A stretch of DNA of 64,000 bases from NCBI RefSeq assembly GCF_040567655.1, contig NZ_JBEXAC010000002.1, positions 248,001-312,000 on the forward strand, in the 5' to 3' direction. The stretch comes from Chitinophaga sp. H8 (lineage in GTDB: Bacteria > Bacteroidota > Bacteroidia > Chitinophagales > Chitinophagaceae). Position 1 is the stretch's first letter. Every line of letters begins with the position of its first letter. The position numbers and the translations under genes are program-made. Under the pieces are notes generated by a model. It was not told the origin of the DNA, searched no databases, and saw only the letters and a program-made list of their open reading frames with translations. Of the stretch, positions 1-9,800 are shown piece by piece.

Positions 1-399
1 CAGGATATTTATTTCAAAGCCTATCTCCATAAGTCTGCTATTAATATGGCCCTGGATTACCTGGATAAAACCAGGCGAAAAGGGCAGCATACGCCCCTGG
101 ATGAAACAATGGTATTGGTGCAATCCGCACATTCCGGACAAAACATCCAGCAAACTAAAATACATATTCAGGAGGCTATTAACCGCCTGCCGGAAAAATG
201 CAGGGAAATATTCATCCTCAGCCGGTATGAAGAAATGTCTTATCGCGAAATTGCAGACACCTTAAATATTTCTGTCAAAACAGTAGAAAACCAGGTGATC
301 ACCGCACTGAAAAAATTACGGGTTTCGCTGCAGGAATATCTGCAGGCATATCTGCTGGTGATAGCGACACCACTTTACCCTTTATTTTTAAACTTTTAA
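1..399 (+). CDS. ECF RNA polymerase sigma-70 factor, 5' end cut by window
   Basis: The frame is open from base 1, so the gene begins before the window and about 132 codons are visible. They cover the end of region 2/linker and all of region 4. Region 4 has the helix-turn-helix RYEEMSYREIADTLNISVKT, followed by the ENQV...ALKKLR recognition helix typical of Bacteroidota ECF factors. The stop lies 4 bp before a FecR gene, followed by a TonB receptor, so this is the sigma of a cell-surface-signalling operon. The last about 17 residues form a hydrophobic tail (YLLVIATPLYPLFL), as also seen in the second ECF factor of this window. Family assignment is firm; the regulon is inferred from neighbours. 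Confidence 0.93.
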   Translation, partial: QDIYFKAYLHKSAINMALDYLDKTRRKGQHTPLDETMVLVQSAHSGQNIQQTKIHIQEAINRLPEKCREIFILSRYEEMSYREIADTLNISVKTVENQVITALKKLRVSLQEYLQAYLLVIATPLYPLFLNF

Positions 400-403
400 T
401 GGA

Positions 404-1396
404 ATGCATCATATGATTGACCAGATAGATACGCTCATTGCCCGCTCCATTGAAAACACCATCACTCCTGCAGAACAGGCGCAGCTGGATAACTGGCTGC
501 AGGAAGATGTGGCCAACCGGCAATATTTTGAAACACTGAAAAACACCTGGTTGTTTGCCGGCAAATCCAATCCGAATTATACGCCTGATACCATCCACAA
601 CTGGGAGCGTTTTCAGCAACGGGTGGCCGAACAAGGTACTACCCCACAGCCCCGCTTTGTAATCACTTACCGCAACATTTTCAGGGTGGCGGCAGCGCTT
701 ATTGTTCTGGCTGGGGCTACGCTGCTGTACCTGCTTTTCTTTACGCAATATGATACTACTGTTCTCACCGCAGTGGGAGAGAAAAAACAAATAACCCTAC
801 CAGATGGTACCGCAGTATTTATGAACCAGGGAAGCAGTATAGAATATGCGCCGGGGTTTTCCGGTGCAGAAAGAACAGTACGTTTACAGGGGGAAGCCTT
901 CTTTGAAGTAACGCAGCAGGCGGCCAAACCATTTGTAGTACTTACCTCCATCTCTAAAACAAAGGTGCTGGGTACCTCTTTTGATATAAAGGCATATGAT
1001 GGACAGGCGGTAGAAATAGCGGTATTAAGCGGGAAAGTAGCTTTCTCTGACAAAAAAGGGAAGGAGTCTCCCGTTACGCTGGCTACCGGTCATAAAGCTA
1101 TTTTACAGTCCGGCCAGAATATCCGGCAGATTCCAATAGCAGACCCTAACTTTATGGCCTGGAAAGAAAACAGGCTACTTTTCCAGGATACCCCATTGTC
1201 AACCGTAATAGGTACCCTGGAAAGCTATTTCAACGTGGATATCACGGTCATTACCCCGGAAGTTTTAACGTACAAATACACAGGCAGTTTTGATGCACCC
1301 CGGCTGGAAGAAACATTAAACGCTATCTGTACATCGGCAAACCTTACCTGGACAAAAGAAAAAGACCAATATAAAATAAGTACGAAAATACCGTAA
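404..1396 (+). CDS. FecR-family anti-sigma factor
   Basis: The protein has 330 residues. A cytoplasmic N-terminal anti-sigma part (about 1-90) precedes one membrane helix (about 93-113, IFRVAAALIVLAGATLLYLL). The periplasmic FecR domain (about 120-220) includes the typical LPDGTAVFMNQGSSIEY and LQGEAFFEV segments. A C-terminal DUF4974 (about 258-327) contains the DTPLSTVIGTLESYFNVDI stretch. FecR proteins hold an ECF sigma at the inner membrane and release it when the cognate TonB receptor signals. The gene sits 4 bp after the sigma gene and 8 bp before the receptor. A second ATG three codons in (413) is an equally possible start. Confidence 0.95.
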   Translation: MHHMIDQIDTLIARSIENTITPAEQAQLDNWLQEDVANRQYFETLKNTWLFAGKSNPNYTPDTIHNWERFQQRVAEQGTTPQPRFVITYRNIFRVAAALIVLAGATLLYLLFFTQYDTTVLTAVGEKKQITLPDGTAVFMNQGSSIEYAPGFSGAERTVRLQGEAFFEVTQQAAKPFVVLTSISKTKVLGTSFDIKAYDGQAVEIAVLSGKVAFSDKKGKESPVTLATGHKAILQSGQNIRQIPIADPNFMAWKENRLLFQDTPLSTVIGTLESYFNVDITVITPEVLTYKYTGSFDAPRLEETLNAICTSANLTWTKEKDQYKISTKIP

Positions 1397-1404
1397 TAAT
1401 AGGA

Positions 1405-4047
1405 ATGCCCGCTAAACTGCTGTCACTGCTGTTCCTGCTGCTGTGCTTCTTTGCTACAGCGCAAACAACCTCCCGTTTGCAACAACGTGTGAGCGTAGTA
1501 GTTACACATGGCTCATTGGAAGAACTGCTGACCAATATTCAACAACGTTATAACATCTCCTTCTCTTACGTACGGCAGTTAATCCCTTTACAGCACAAAG
1601 TAACTGTTCGTGCCAATGGCCAGCCTTTAAGCACGGTATTACAACAGGCACTACAGGGTACAGGAATTACCTTTCATGAGGCAGGCACGCAGATTATTTT
1701 AAGTCCTCCGCTTACCGCTGCTAAAAATGACAGTACCTATACCCAAACTGTACAAGGGACAGTAATGGATAAAGCCTTACTATTGCCAATAGCAGGTGCT
1801 ACGGTAATGATTACCTCCCTTCCGGGAAAAGGTACCGTTACAGATGAAAATGGCCGCTTTCAGATCATGCATATCCCTGTGGGCCGCCATGAAATACAGG
1901 TGCGCTCTATCGGATACCAAACTGCACAAATACCCAATGTGCTGGTCATTTCCGGGAAGCAAACCCTCCTGCCCATTACCCTGGAAGAGAGTGCTTTACT
2001 TACCCGGGAAGTACAGGTAAAGGCCCCCAGGCTGATTGATAAAGACAAAACCATTAACCCACTTGCCAATGTAAGTACACGTATTGTACTGGTAGAAGAG
2101 GCTAACCGGTTTGCCGGTACGCGTGCCGATCCCAGTCGTATGGCTGCCAACTACGCCGGGGTGGCCAATCTGGATGACCGTAATAATGATATTATTGTAC
2201 GGGGTAATAATCCTTTTGGGATACTCTGGCGGGTAGAAGGAATAGATATACCTAACCCCAACCATTATACGTACATTAATACTTCAGGTGGTGCATTTGG
2301 TGTATTGAACAATAATCTGCTGGCCAATTCTGATTTCATGAGTGGCGCCTTCCCTGCCGAATACGGTAATAAAATAGCAGCAGTATATGATGTGCGCCTG
2401 CGGGAAGGTAACCCGGAAAAACATGAATTCAATGCACAGGCAGGCTTAAATGGGCTGGAGCTGAATGCAGAAGGACCTGTCAGTCAAAAACAGGAAAGCA
2501 GCTATCTGATCGGCTACCGGTTGCTGAACTATGGAATGCTGCAGCATATAGGGGTGGATCTGAATATTGATGGTGCTCCAAAATTTCAGGACCTCACCTT
2601 CAAACTTCACTTCAGGGATCAAGGTTACGGTGCACTTACCTTATTTGGCCTGGGAGGTAAGAGCAGAATCAGTTTCCAGGAAAAAGTAACAGACACCAGG
2701 GGCCTTTCCCGTAAGGTGGTCAATAATTACAGCCAGTTTACTTCAGATATGGGGGTACTGGGCATGCATTATGAGCACAGCTTTTCTGCCCATACTACCG
2801 GCCGCCTGGCCGCTGCACTTTCCGGCAGTTATATCATGTCAAAAAGGGACTTGGAATATATCGACCATAGCCGGCTGAAAGATTTTGAAGGCATGTTCCG
2901 CGAGCAGGATACGTATCTCAGCTATACACTTACACATAAATGGAATAGCCGGCATTTATTAAAAGCAGGTATCAGCTACATGCCCAGGCATTACCGGTAT
3001 TTCCTCACCAAACTGGTGAGTGATACCAGCAATGCCTATATGCTGAATATTGACGACCAGGTAACGATGAAACTACTGCAGGGCTATGTGCACTGGCAAT
3101 ATCAGCTCACTCCTGCTTTGACCTTCAACACCGGATTACACTACCAGCACCTGTTTTATAATCATTCCCAGGCCCTGGAGCCTCGCTTTTCCGCCGAATG
3201 GCGTATCAATGAACAACATCGCCTGAAAGCAGGATATGGCCTGCATCACCAGATGCAACCCGTGTATATGTATATCAACCGTAACTATAACCGTATTTCA
3301 CAAACGTATACACCTGCTAATTCCCAACTGGGATTTACCGGCAGCCACCATACCATCCTGGAATATGACTACTCCTGCAACAAGTACCTGCGGTTTAAAA
3401 CGGCGGCTTACTATCAGCATCTTTTTAAGGTGCCGGTAACGGTATCCCCTTCCTTCTATTCCGCTATCAATGAAGGGCTGGAACATAATGACTATGTACC
3501 GGACACCCTGGTAAACAAAGGACTGGGAAGAAATTATGGCATAGAATTTACCATCGAAAAATTCCTGCACCGGCATTATTATTTTTTGCTCACCACCAGC
3601 TTGTACAACAGCCAGTACCGTACCCTGCTCCCCAAGTGGTACAATTCTACTTATAATGGCAATTACATTATTAACTTTTGCGGAGGTGTGGAGATTCCGG
3701 TAGGCAAGCAGTCTAAAAATGCCCTGTCGCTGGACGGCAGGATCATTCAGGCAGGTAATAAAAGGCAGCTACCGATAGATCTGGCAGCGTCAAGAAAGGC
3801 CCGGGTAATCGTAGTGGCAGCGGACGGGTTTTATGCAAACAGGTATCAGGATTATTCCCGGATTGACTTCAAAATAAGCTACCGGATCAACCGGCAGAAG
3901 GCTACCCATCAATTTTTTGTAGCTGCTGATAATCTATTAGGCAAACGCAATGTATTAGGCAACTGGTTTTCTCCCCACACCGGAGACATTACCACAGATC
4001 ATCAAATGGGTTTATTTCCTTATGCAGGATATAAGGTAGCATTCTGA
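1405..4047 (+). CDS. TonB-dependent outer-membrane receptor with STN signalling domain
   Basis: The protein has 880 residues. A signal peptide ends near FFATAQ (about 20). An STN/secretin-like signalling domain (about 25-97) is followed by a carboxypeptidase-D-like regulatory domain (about 114-195), a plug (about 225-330) and a C-terminal beta barrel. The STN domain contacts the upstream FecR, so this is a transducing receptor that reports substrate to the sigma factor. No SusD-like partner follows, which argues against a glycan SusCD pair and leaves siderophore, metal or another small ligand possible. The substrate cannot be read from the sequence. Transcription ends at the 16-bp hairpin just downstream. 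Confidence 0.93.
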   Translation: MPAKLLSLLFLLLCFFATAQTTSRLQQRVSVVVTHGSLEELLTNIQQRYNISFSYVRQLIPLQHKVTVRANGQPLSTVLQQALQGTGITFHEAGTQIILSPPLTAAKNDSTYTQTVQGTVMDKALLLPIAGATVMITSLPGKGTVTDENGRFQIMHIPVGRHEIQVRSIGYQTAQIPNVLVISGKQTLLPITLEESALLTREVQVKAPRLIDKDKTINPLANVSTRIVLVEEANRFAGTRADPSRMAANYAGVANLDDRNNDIIVRGNNPFGILWRVEGIDIPNPNHYTYINTSGGAFGVLNNNLLANSDFMSGAFPAEYGNKIAAVYDVRLREGNPEKHEFNAQAGLNGLELNAEGPVSQKQESSYLIGYRLLNYGMLQHIGVDLNIDGAPKFQDLTFKLHFRDQGYGALTLFGLGGKSRISFQEKVTDTRGLSRKVVNNYSQFTSDMGVLGMHYEHSFSAHTTGRLAAALSGSYIMSKRDLEYIDHSRLKDFEGMFREQDTYLSYTLTHKWNSRHLLKAGISYMPRHYRYFLTKLVSDTSNAYMLNIDDQVTMKLLQGYVHWQYQLTPALTFNTGLHYQHLFYNHSQALEPRFSAEWRINEQHRLKAGYGLHHQMQPVYMYINRNYNRISQTYTPANSQLGFTGSHHTILEYDYSCNKYLRFKTAAYYQHLFKVPVTVSPSFYSAINEGLEHNDYVPDTLVNKGLGRNYGIEFTIEKFLHRHYYFLLTTSLYNSQYRTLLPKWYNSTYNGNYIINFCGGVEIPVGKQSKNALSLDGRIIQAGNKRQLPIDLAASRKARVIVVAADGFYANRYQDYSRIDFKISYRINRQKATHQFFVAADNLLGKRNVLGNWFSPHTGDITTDHQMGLFPYAGYKVAF

Positions 4048-4088
4048 TGGCTGCCAGGACCCGGATATCCCTAAAAAGCAATAAATAA

Positions 4089-4123
4089 AAAGACCAATTA
4101 CAGCTATGCTGTAATTGGTCTTT
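4089..4123. terminator. Bidirectional rho-independent terminator
   Basis: A perfect 16-bp inverted repeat (4089-4104 and 4108-4123, 3-base loop) is flanked by A-rich sequence on the left and ends in TTT on the right. It lies between convergent genes (TonB receptor on +, 2H phosphoesterase on -), so it can stop transcription from both sides. Confidence 0.88.
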
Positions 4124-4152
4124 AGTGTTGTATCATTACACGGTACTTAAAA

Positions 4153-5349
4153 TTAAGCGCCGCCTAATTTGCATTTTTGCAGTACTTCCCATGATTTGCC
4201 ATTGTGGCGCAGGAAATACAGGTTATTTACCTTAAAGGTAGCCTTGATTTCTTTGTTTTCATATTCAGGCCATGCCTTATTAAACTGCTCATCTTCCAGG
4301 TCTTTAAACGCCACGGTAACGTGAGGCGTAAATCCGGTACGTGCCAGCATGGTACTGAAACCAAATTCCTTACGCAGGAAGTTGATCAGCTGCCGGTGCA
4401 TAGCAGACATGGTTTCGCTTTTTTCCACGTTGATGAACAGTACACGGTTCTGTTTGTTCGGGAAGGTACCATAACCATTCAGGGACACTTCAAAAGGTGC
4501 CTGGGTTTTGGCAAACTCCGTCAATTCATCACAGAAAGCCTTTTCCAGGGCAGGATCAGCAGTAAACGGCACCTGCAGCGTGATATGGGGTAATACCTTG
4601 AGGGCATACATTGGGCCATATTTTTCAGCAAATTCCTGTTTTACTTTGATGATTTCCTTACCCACCTCTGCTGTAGGCAGCAGGGCTATAAAGTATATTT
4701 TATTATCAGGTTTCGGTTCAAAGCGTTGTTGTCTGCCACCTTGATTAGGACGATATCCGCCACCGCCGCCGCGATTGTAGCCACCGCCACCACCGCCACG
4801 GTTGTAACCTCCGCCACCACCGCCGCGATTGTAGCCACCACCACCGCCACCGCGGTTGTAGCCACCTCCACCACCGCCGCCACGATTGTAGCCGCCACCA
4901 CCGCCATCACGGTTATAGCCACCACCACCGCCACCGCGATTGTAGCCACCACCACCGCCATCACGGTCGCTGCGGTTATAACCGCCATCACGGTCGCCAC
5001 GGTTGTAGCCGCCATCGCGGTCACCACGGTTGTAACCACCACCATAGCCACCGCCATCGCGGTCGCCACGATTGTACCCACCACCATAGCCGCCACCATC
5101 ACGGTCGCCACGGTTGTAATCTCTTGGAGGACGGTATCCACCGCTGTCACCTCCACCCCTGTTGTAATCGGGTCTGTTTTCTCTGTCGCCCCTGTTATAT
5201 GCGGGCCTGTCTTCTCCGGGTTTTCCGCCTTCCCTTTCACTGTTGAAGTTGGGTCTGTAACCTCCTGGGCGTTGCTCCTTATTGGGATCATTCTCTTTGT
5301 TGGTATCAGAAGAGTACCTGCGGGGGCGTTCATTTCTCTCAAAATTCAT
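4153..5349 (-). CDS. 2H phosphoesterase (2'-5' RNA ligase-like) with Gly/Arg-rich N-terminal region
   Basis: The protein has 398 residues in two very different halves. Residues about 1-210 are disordered and built of GGYNRGD / GGGGYNRG repeats, with fourteen YNR motifs between 51 and 193, resembling RGG/RGY tails of RNA-binding proteins. Residues about 215-395 form a LigT/cyclic-phosphodiesterase fold with both catalytic motifs of the 2H superfamily, PHITLQ (His255) and PHVTVA (His343). Characterised members open or form 2'-5' or cyclic phosphodiester bonds in RNA. Usual LigT proteins are about 180 residues, so the N-terminal tail is an addition. The start lies 9 bp after the kynureninase stop, implying co-transcription. 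Family of the C-terminal half is secure; the substrate is unknown. Confidence 0.85.
   Translation of the reverse strand: MNFERNERPRRYSSDTNKENDPNKEQRPGGYRPNFNSEREGGKPGEDRPAYNRGDRENRPDYNRGGGDSGGYRPPRDYNRGDRDGGGYGGGYNRGDRDGGGYGGGYNRGDRDGGYNRGDRDGGYNRSDRDGGGGGYNRGGGGGGYNRDGGGGGYNRGGGGGGGYNRGGGGGGYNRGGGGGGYNRGGGGGGYNRGGGGGYRPNQGGRQQRFEPKPDNKIYFIALLPTAEVGKEIIKVKQEFAEKYGPMYALKVLPHITLQVPFTADPALEKAFCDELTEFAKTQAPFEVSLNGYGTFPNKQNRVLFINVEKSETMSAMHRQLINFLRKEFGFSTMLARTGFTPHVTVAFKDLEDEQFNKAWPEYENKEIKATFKVNNLYFLRHNGKSWEVLQKCKLGGA
4753..5199 (-). repeat. In-gene imperfect repeats encoding GGYNRG units
   Basis: About 14 imperfect coding repeats of roughly 21-36 bases lie inside the 2H phosphoesterase gene. 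Each carries a Tyr-Asn-Arg core flanked by glycine runs (early units have Asp-Arg-Asp, later units pure Gly). Codons are biased to CCA/CCG on the + strand, which creates long artefactual open frames on both strands. Confidence 0.9.
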
Positions 5350-5358
5350 CTTACTTAA

Positions 5359-6624
5359 TTAAGCGTTTGAAGCAATACTAGCAATGATTTCATAAAAATG
5401 AAAAACATCTCTATATGAGTTATATAAGGGAGCCGGTGATACCCGTATTACTCCGGGTTCCCTCCAATCCACTATTATACCGGCTTTTGTCATTTGTTGA
5501 TGTATCTCCTTACCTCTATCAGGGAACAGCAAAGATAATTGAGCGCCACGTTCCCTACAATTATTTGGCGAAATTATTTCAAAATTTATTCCTTTCACCT
5601 GTTCCAACAGGTATTCCAGATAGTTGGTTAAATCTGTACTTTTAGTGCGTAATGCGGTTATACCGGCTGCCTCGAACAATTCCAGGGACGCTTTCAGGCT
5701 TACCATGTTAAAAACCTGGGCCGTACTTAATTGCCATCCCTCTGCTGTCTTTTTGGGCACAAACCCTTTCTCCATCTTAAAACGGGTACTTTCTTCATTT
5801 CCCCACCAGCCTCCCATCCGGATCAATCCCTGGGTACTGGTATGCTTTTCATGAACAAATGCTCCTCCTACTGCGCCAGGACCGCCATTCAGGTACTTAT
5901 AAGAGCACCAAACGGCAAAATCTACTCCCCAGTCATGCAGTGATACGGGTACATTTCCTGCTACGTGGGCCAGGTCAAATCCGGCAAAGGCACCCACACG
6001 GTGCGCTGCTGCGGTAATGGCCTGTATATCAAAAAGCTGTCCTGTGTAATAATTAATTCCTCCCAGCAATACTAACGCTAAGCTATCACTTTCCGCGTCA
6101 ATTATTTGTAAAATATCTGCTAATCTTATCAAATGTTCTCCAGGCCGGGGGGAAACCTCTATTATCGCTACTTCCGGATCAAATCCATGAAACTTTACCT
6201 GGGTTTCTACTGCATACTGGTCACTAGGGAATGCCCCTGCCTCCATCAATACCTTATAACGCTGCTTCGTAGGCCGGTAAAAACTCAACATCATCAGGTG
6301 CAGGTTGACCGTCAGCGTATTCATCACCGTCAGTTCCGCTACACTGGCTCCCATCATCTCCGTTAAAGGCTTGCTGCAGTACTGCTGGTAATACAACCAG
6401 GGATTTTTTGCTGCCCAATACCCTTCTACCGCATAGTCCTGCCAGTCCTGCAACTCCTGTTCTATCGCACCTTTTACTCCTTTTGCCTGTAGCCCAAGTG
6501 AATTACCACACAGATAAACAGCATCTTTCCCGTTACGTTGTGGAAAATAAAACTGCTCCCGGTATTTATTCAGTGGATCTTGCAGGTCCTGCGCTTCAGC
6601 ATAGGATAATGATGCTTCGTACAT
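5359..6624 (-). CDS. kynU: Kynureninase
   Basis: A PLP fold-type I enzyme of 421 residues that cleaves L-kynurenine to anthranilate and alanine (or 3-hydroxykynurenine to 3-hydroxyanthranilate) in tryptophan degradation / NAD synthesis. Visible hallmarks are YLCGNSLGLQ near residue 37, the PLP-nitrogen Asp in GFDLAH (Asp217), and the Schiff-base lysine in WCSYKYLNGGPGAVGG (Lys243). Length matches the family. No other kynurenine-pathway gene is in the window. It is first in a two-gene operon with the 2H phosphoesterase and has a promoter-like region upstream at about 6726-6764. Confidence 0.95.
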   Translation of the reverse strand: MYEASLSYAEAQDLQDPLNKYREQFYFPQRNGKDAVYLCGNSLGLQAKGVKGAIEQELQDWQDYAVEGYWAAKNPWLYYQQYCSKPLTEMMGASVAELTVMNTLTVNLHLMMLSFYRPTKQRYKVLMEAGAFPSDQYAVETQVKFHGFDPEVAIIEVSPRPGEHLIRLADILQIIDAESDSLALVLLGGINYYTGQLFDIQAITAAAHRVGAFAGFDLAHVAGNVPVSLHDWGVDFAVWCSYKYLNGGPGAVGGAFVHEKHTSTQGLIRMGGWWGNEESTRFKMEKGFVPKKTAEGWQLSTAQVFNMVSLKASLELFEAAGITALRTKSTDLTNYLEYLLEQVKGINFEIISPNNCRERGAQLSLLFPDRGKEIHQQMTKAGIIVDWREPGVIRVSPAPLYNSYRDVFHFYEIIASIASNA

Positions 6625-6734
6625 ACTGGTTCGCTACTTTTCAATGCCAAACTTACCGAACAAGCGGCGCTTTCTGGTTGCCTTATACTAACTTTTAGCT
6701 TTTTTTAACGTTTTTGGTTTCTCTCTGACAGGTT

Positions 6735-6764
6735 ATTATATGCAAGGTAATAAATAACTGTCAA
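6735..6764 (-). promoter_or_regulatory. Putative kynU promoter (sigma70-like) within an inverted repeat
   Basis: Read leftward, TTGACA (6764-6759) and TATAAT (6740-6735) are separated by 18 bases, an exact match to the enterobacterial consensus. An imperfect inverted repeat, TGACAGgTTATT / AATAACTGTCA (6726-6737 and 6753-6763), overlaps both boxes and could be an operator. Bacteroidota usually use TTTG / TAnnTTTG boxes, so the match may be chance in AT-rich DNA. Confidence 0.4.
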
Positions 6765-6796
6765 ATGTAATGTTATTACTAAAAAAGCAAAAAAAA

Positions 6797-6818
6797 CCGT
6801 CCTGAAGAATCAGGACGG
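6797..6818 (-). terminator. Rho-independent terminator of the RND efflux operon
   Basis: A 9-bp stem (CCGTCCTGA / TCAGGACGG, loop AGAA) is followed, reading leftward, by a run of nine T residues. It lies 74 bp after the stop of the RND pump gene and ends the TetR-TolC-adaptor-RND transcript before the kynU promoter region. Confidence 0.9.
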
Positions 6819-6891
6819 CGATCTGTTACCTACAACTGTTACACTGTGTGAGTGACCTCTCAGTCACCCGTATTAAAAAAAGTTTAATAGC

Positions 6892-9800
6892 TTAATTCAC
6901 GGAAATGCCCTTTACCTGATGCGCATGTTCTTTCTCTTCTGCATCTGCTACCCCGTTAAAAAATTCATAAGGCTTGGGAGATACATATTTCAGATCATGC
7001 AGCTTACGCACCGTTTCCTTCTTCATAAACAACTTCAGGATCAGCACCAGGAACGGTACATACTTGAGCCCACGGGGCAGATTATAATAATCCAGCACAT
7101 CAATAGAACGCTTATTCATCGCATACATCACCGGTACCAGGATCAACGTCAGGAAGGTAGCAAACACTAACCCATATACCATTGTCCAGGCCAGCGGCCC
7201 CCAGAATGCTACGTTATCTCCCCCAAAGAAAATATGTGGGTCAAATCTGGAAAACAGCCCGGCAAAGTCAATATTCAATCCTACTGCCAATGGTATCAGG
7301 CCCAGAATGGCGGCAATCGCAGTCAGGATTACCGGAGTCATACGGGTTTTACCTGCTTCTACTACAGCTTCATGCACCGGTGTTCCCTGCTGGATCAGCA
7401 AATCGGTAAACTCTACCAGTACAATACCATTACGTACTACAATACCGGCCAGCGCCATAATACCTACCCCCGTCATTACAATCGAGATATCCATTCCAAA
7501 TATGGCAAAGCCCAGGAACACCCCGATAATACTGAACAGGATTTCCATGAAGATGATCAGCGGACGGCCAATAGAATTGAACTGCGTTACCATGATCATC
7601 AGGATCAATCCAAATGCCCCCAGCATAGCCAGCATCAGGAAGTTCATCGTTTCCATTTGGTCTTCCTGCTCACCGGTCATCCTTACCGTAACCCCATTAG
7701 GACGGGTGAAATTATGATCAAGTTCCTGCTGGATCTTCTGTACTATTTCATTGGCATTATAACCGGTAAGCACATTTGAATAAAGGGTAATCACCCGCTT
7801 CTGATCTATCCGCTTAATACCGGCATAGGTATTGGAGAACTTAATATCTGCTACTGCTGATAAGGGCACTTTACGCACCGCTCCTCCCATATTCATATCC
7901 CGGTAAACCAGGTTCAGGTTCATCAGCGTATTAATATTATTCCGCTGATCCTCTCTTAAACGTACCATGATTTCGTAATCATCTTTAGCATCCCGGAACT
8001 TGGAAGCTTCCGTACCATACAACGCAGTACGTAAAGTACTACCGATCTGTCCGGTGGAAATTCCTTCCTGGTTAGCCCGCTCACGGTCAATGCTCACTAC
8101 AATTTCAGGTTTATCGCTCTGGAAATCACTTTTCAATTCTTCCACTCCTCCAATCTGTAAGGAGTCCAGATAACGCTTCAGCCTGAATGAAGTAGCCGTC
8201 AGATCATCAAAATTATCTCCGGTAATTTCTATATTAATAGGCTTCCCGGTTGGCGGACCACCCTGTTCCTGTTCTACCGTAATATCTGCTCCTGGTATAC
8301 CTTTCACTGCTTCTCTTATTTTGTCCAGATATTGTACAGTGGATTGTCCGTTCCTCGCACCAAATTCCACAAAGGCTACAGTTACCTTACCTTTCTGTGG
8401 CTGTGTACTCAGGTCCATCTGTGATGGATCTCCTGCATTTTTTGCTACGTTGGAAATAATGGATTCTACAATAGGATTGTTTGCCCCTACTACTTTAGTG
8501 ATCCTGTTTTCTATGATATGTGTAATAGAATCTGTATACCGCTGATCGGTACCATTAGGCAGATCGATATACGTATAAATAAAGTTGGGATCAGCCTGTG
8601 GGAAAAACACCACCCGGGGGCTACGTAATGCAGTCAGAAAGATACTGAAAAACAGTAACCCGAAAGTACCTATCACGATCCCTACCGGACGCCAGCCTAC
8701 GATACACCATTTTAAAATACGTTTGTACCATTCCTGTACCCGTGGCCAGATGTTGTGTTGGAAACGGCGGGCTACACCGCCCAGCCAGAAGCGCTCCAGT
8801 ACAATCAGCAGATACACGAATACTACAAAGTTGCCCACACCAAAGGCACTGGCATAACCAATCAGTGCCAAAACGCCGAATATAGCAGTGAGTATTTTAA
8901 ACTTCTTGTCAAACTTCGGCTTGGGATGGTTTTCTCCTTCATGCCTATCCATAAAATCCACCGCAAATACCGGGTTGATAATATAGGCTACTATCAGAGA
9001 TGCTCCCAGTGTAGTGATCAACGTTACCGGCAGGAAATACATGAATTTACCGATGATACCCGGCCAGAACAACAAGGGTACAAATGGTGCCAGTACCGTC
9101 AGTGTGCCGGAAAACACGGGCAGAAACACTTCTCCCGCGGCTACTTTTGCGGCCTTGACGATCCCCAGGTCCTTTCGTTCATAAAATATACGGTGCACGT
9201 TCTCAATCACCACAATGGCATCATCCACCACAATACCCAATGCCAGCAGGAACGAGAACAGTACCATCATGTTCAGCGTAAACCCATACATTGGCATCAG
9301 CAAAAATGCAATGAACATGGATATCGGTACGGAGAGTGCCACAAAGATCGCGTTCACCGCTCCCATAAAGAACATCAGGATCACGGTTACCAGCACAAAC
9401 CCGATGATAATGGTATTGATCAGATCATGCAGGGTAACACGGGTAGACTTAGACTGGTCTGCAGTAATCGTCACATTTAATCCCTTAGGCAGATAAGTGG
9501 CCTGCATATCTTTGATCACTGCCTGGATTTTATCCGAAGCATCAATCAGGTTTTTACCACTTTGTTTGATCACGTTCAGGGTGATTACATTCTTCCCATC
9601 CAGACGGGCATAACTCTCCTGTTCTTTAAAGCCATCCACCACCTCTGCAATATCTTTAATGTACACTGTAGCTCCGGATTGTCCGCGCACTTTGATATTG
9701 GCGATCTTGGTAGGGTCTTTATATTCCCCCTTTACACTCAAGGTGCGTTTTTGGCCTCCCATGGTTACCAGTCCACCGGAAATGGTAATGTTCTCTCCCT

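Noticed and set aside
4726..5358. Long open frames on both strands opposite the 2H phosphoesterase gene (Ala/Thr/Val-rich, about 210 residues)
   Set aside because: They are shifted or antisense readings of the GGYNRG repeat DNA; the composition is a repeat artefact and the real frame ends in a conserved 2H domain.
6848..6864. GTGAC/GTCAC small hairpin downstream of the RND pump stop
   Set aside because: Only 5 bp with no T-run; the adjacent 9-bp hairpin with a T-tract is the convincing terminator.
8755..9480. 241-codon open frame on the + strand inside the RND pump gene
   Set aside because: It is antisense to strongly conserved RND helices, His/Gln/Tyr-rich, and has no domain; a shadow of the pump gene.
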